Source: Phycicoccus sp. HDW14
GTDB lineage: Bacteria > Actinomycetota > Actinomycetes > Actinomycetales > Dermatophilaceae
Assembly (NCBI RefSeq): GCF_011383005.1
Contig: NZ_CP049935.1
Span: 186,001 to 250,000, forward strand
DNA length: 64,000 bases
Reading direction: 5' to 3'
The position numbers and the translations under genes are program-made. Every line of letters begins with the position of its first letter. Position 1 is the stretch's first letter. Shown one piece after another: positions 62,909 to 64,000 of this stretch. The notes under the pieces are model-generated. The model had not been told where the DNA came from. It searched no databases and saw only the letters and a program-made list of their open reading frames with translations.

Positions 62909-64000
62909 TCAGGGTGTCACGCGGGCACCACCGAGCGTCCGGGCGAAGCCGTCGGGCACGAGCACGTCGTCCGGGGTGAGGTCGTGCACCGACGCCTTCG
63001 CCAGCCCCAGGAGGGCCGAGGAGATGCCGCCGGACAGGATGTCGAGGACGTTCTCGACGCCGGCCTGCCCGTTGGCCGCGAGGCCCCACAGGTAGGCCCG
63101 GCCGATCATCACGGCCCGGGCGCCGAGGGCGAGGGCCTTGACGACGTCGCCGCCGCGGCGGATGCCCGAGTCGAAGACCACCTCGACGTCGTGGCCCACC
63201 GCCTCGGCGATGCCGGGCAGCATCCGGATCGCGCCGGGGATGCCGTCGAGGTTGTTGCCGCCGTGCGTCGAGACCGAGATGGCGGTGACGCCGGCGTCGA
63301 CGGCCCGGCGGGCGTCGTCGACCCGGCAGATGCCCTTGAGCATGAACGGGCCACCCCACACCTCGCGCATCCAGGCGATGTCCTCCCAGGAGGGTGGCGG
63401 CGTGGTCATCCACTCGCCGTAGGCGCCGAAGAACGTGGGGCCCTTCTGCCCGGGGCGGCCATGTTCGGGGTGGTGAGGTCGGGCAGCGCACCGGAGCGGA
63501 CGAAGTCGAGCAGCCAGCGCGGGCGGCGCAGCACCTCGGGGGCGAAGGACATCATCGCCCTCGGCGTCAGGGCTTCGGGGATGGTCGGGCTGCCCCAGTC
63601 GCGGCCGTGCGAGAAGGTCCAGTCGAGCGTGGCGATGATACCCTTGGCGCCGGCCGCCCGGGCCCGGTCGAAGCGCTGCTCGATGGTGTCGCGACCGCCG
63701 GACCAGTAGATCTGGAAGAAGGTCCGGTCGTTGACGGCCGTCACCTCCTCGATGCTGCTCGAGCCGAACGAGCTGAGGCCGATCGCCGTGCCCCGGGCCG
63801 CGGCCGCCCGGGCGACGGCCACCTCGCCCTCGGGGTGCACGGCCTGGACCCCGGTGGGGGAGATGATGACGGGCAGCGCGAGGTCGACCCCCATGACCGA
63901 CGTCGCGAGCGAGCGCTCCGCCGGACCGCCCGCCACGTGCGGTGCGAACCCGAGCTCGGAGAACGCGGCGATGTTGTCCTCGTAGGTCAGGCCGCGCTCG
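62909..64000 (-). CDS. mftD: MftD-like FMN-dependent alpha-hydroxy-acid oxidase family protein (partial, one frame break)
   Basis: The C-terminal 360 or so residues of an FMN-dependent enzyme whose 5' end lies beyond the window. The text TYEDNIAAFSELGFAPHV, VISPTGVQAVHPEGEVAVAR, TFFQIYWSGGRD, HGGNNLDGIPGAI and IGRAYLWGLAANGQAGVENV agrees closely with mycobacterial MftD (LldD1), the flavoprotein that finishes pre-mycofactocin, as I remember it. Lactate dehydrogenase or oxidase relatives are the alternative. One base is missing in the C-run 63450-63452 (plus strand); with it restored NMAAPGQKGPTFFGAYGEW joins the two halves. mftE and mftF are not downstream; mftA-C could lie to the right. Confidence 0.75.
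   Translation of the reverse strand, partial: RARPDLRGQHRRVLRARVRTARGGRSGGALARDVGHGGRPRAARHHLPHRGPGRAPRGRGGRRPGGRGPGHGDRPQLVRLEQHRGGDGRQRPDLLPDLLVRRSRHHRAALRPGPGGRRQGYHRHARLDLLARPRLGQPDHPRSPDAEGDDVLRPRGAAPPALAARLRPLRCAARPHHPEHGRPGQKGPTFFGAYGEWMTTPPPSWEDIAWMREVWGGPFMLKGICRVDDARRAVDAGVTAISVSTHGGNNLDGIPGAIRMLPGIAEAVGHDVEVVFDSGIRRGGDVVKALALGARAVMIGRAYLWGLAANGQAGVENVLDILSGGISSALLGLAKASVHDLTPDDVLVPDGFARTLGGARVTP

Overview
The window is very GC-rich DNA with actinobacterial gene content: ribosomal-protein and RNA-polymerase operons, a complete Mce lipid-import locus, four-cysteine S14, methylmalonyl-CoA mutase, an LmeA-like protein and a mycofactocin-type flavoprotein. The best guess is a Micrococcales (Intrasporangiaceae-like) or Propionibacteriales (Nocardioides-like) chromosome; the sequence alone does not settle the genus. 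No rRNA, tRNA, CRISPR array, insertion sequence or phage gene was recognised.

Layout: 65-3168 holds rplA, a lipoprotein gene and rplJ-rplL behind an L10-type leader. 3455-14231 is one tightly overlapping Mce locus (ATPase, two YrbE permeases, MceA-F, two Mce-associated proteins) lying between rplL and rpoB. 14558-22034 is rpoB-rpoC. 22144-23377 carries a spermidine-synthase-like protein and a GNAT acetyltransferase. 23719-28098 is rpsL-rpsG-fusA-tuf. 28187-31051 is a non-translational island (exported protein, LysR regulator, EamA transporter). 31540-43473 is the S10/spc supercluster (rpsJ to rplO, then secY, adk). Between adk and map lies a DUF559-like nuclease gene bracketed by two related palindromes. 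mutA-mutB-meaB separates map from infA-rpmJ-rpsM-rpsK-rpsD-rpoA-rplQ, followed by truA. 56122-64000 is accessory: a YjbR/MmcQ protein, an ABC-F ATPase, a DinB-like protein, a large secreted amylase with three repeated modules, an LmeA-like protein and a truncated MftD-like gene.

Most genes build the ribosome, RNA polymerase and translation factors, and five of the promoters share one architecture (TTGG-type -35, 17-18 bp spacer, TAnnnT-type -10). The Mce locus should form one ABC importer for lipids. MutAB-MeaB interconverts methylmalonyl-CoA and succinyl-CoA.

The most unusual points are a nearly identical 61-residue domain added to the C-termini of both L4 and L17, and the palindrome-flanked nuclease module.

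Caution: at least eleven genes or gene ends, including essential rpoB, rpoA, rpsL and rplV, are broken by apparent single-base losses in short C or G runs. These look like sequencing or assembly errors, so the genes are annotated here as whole with the break position stated.
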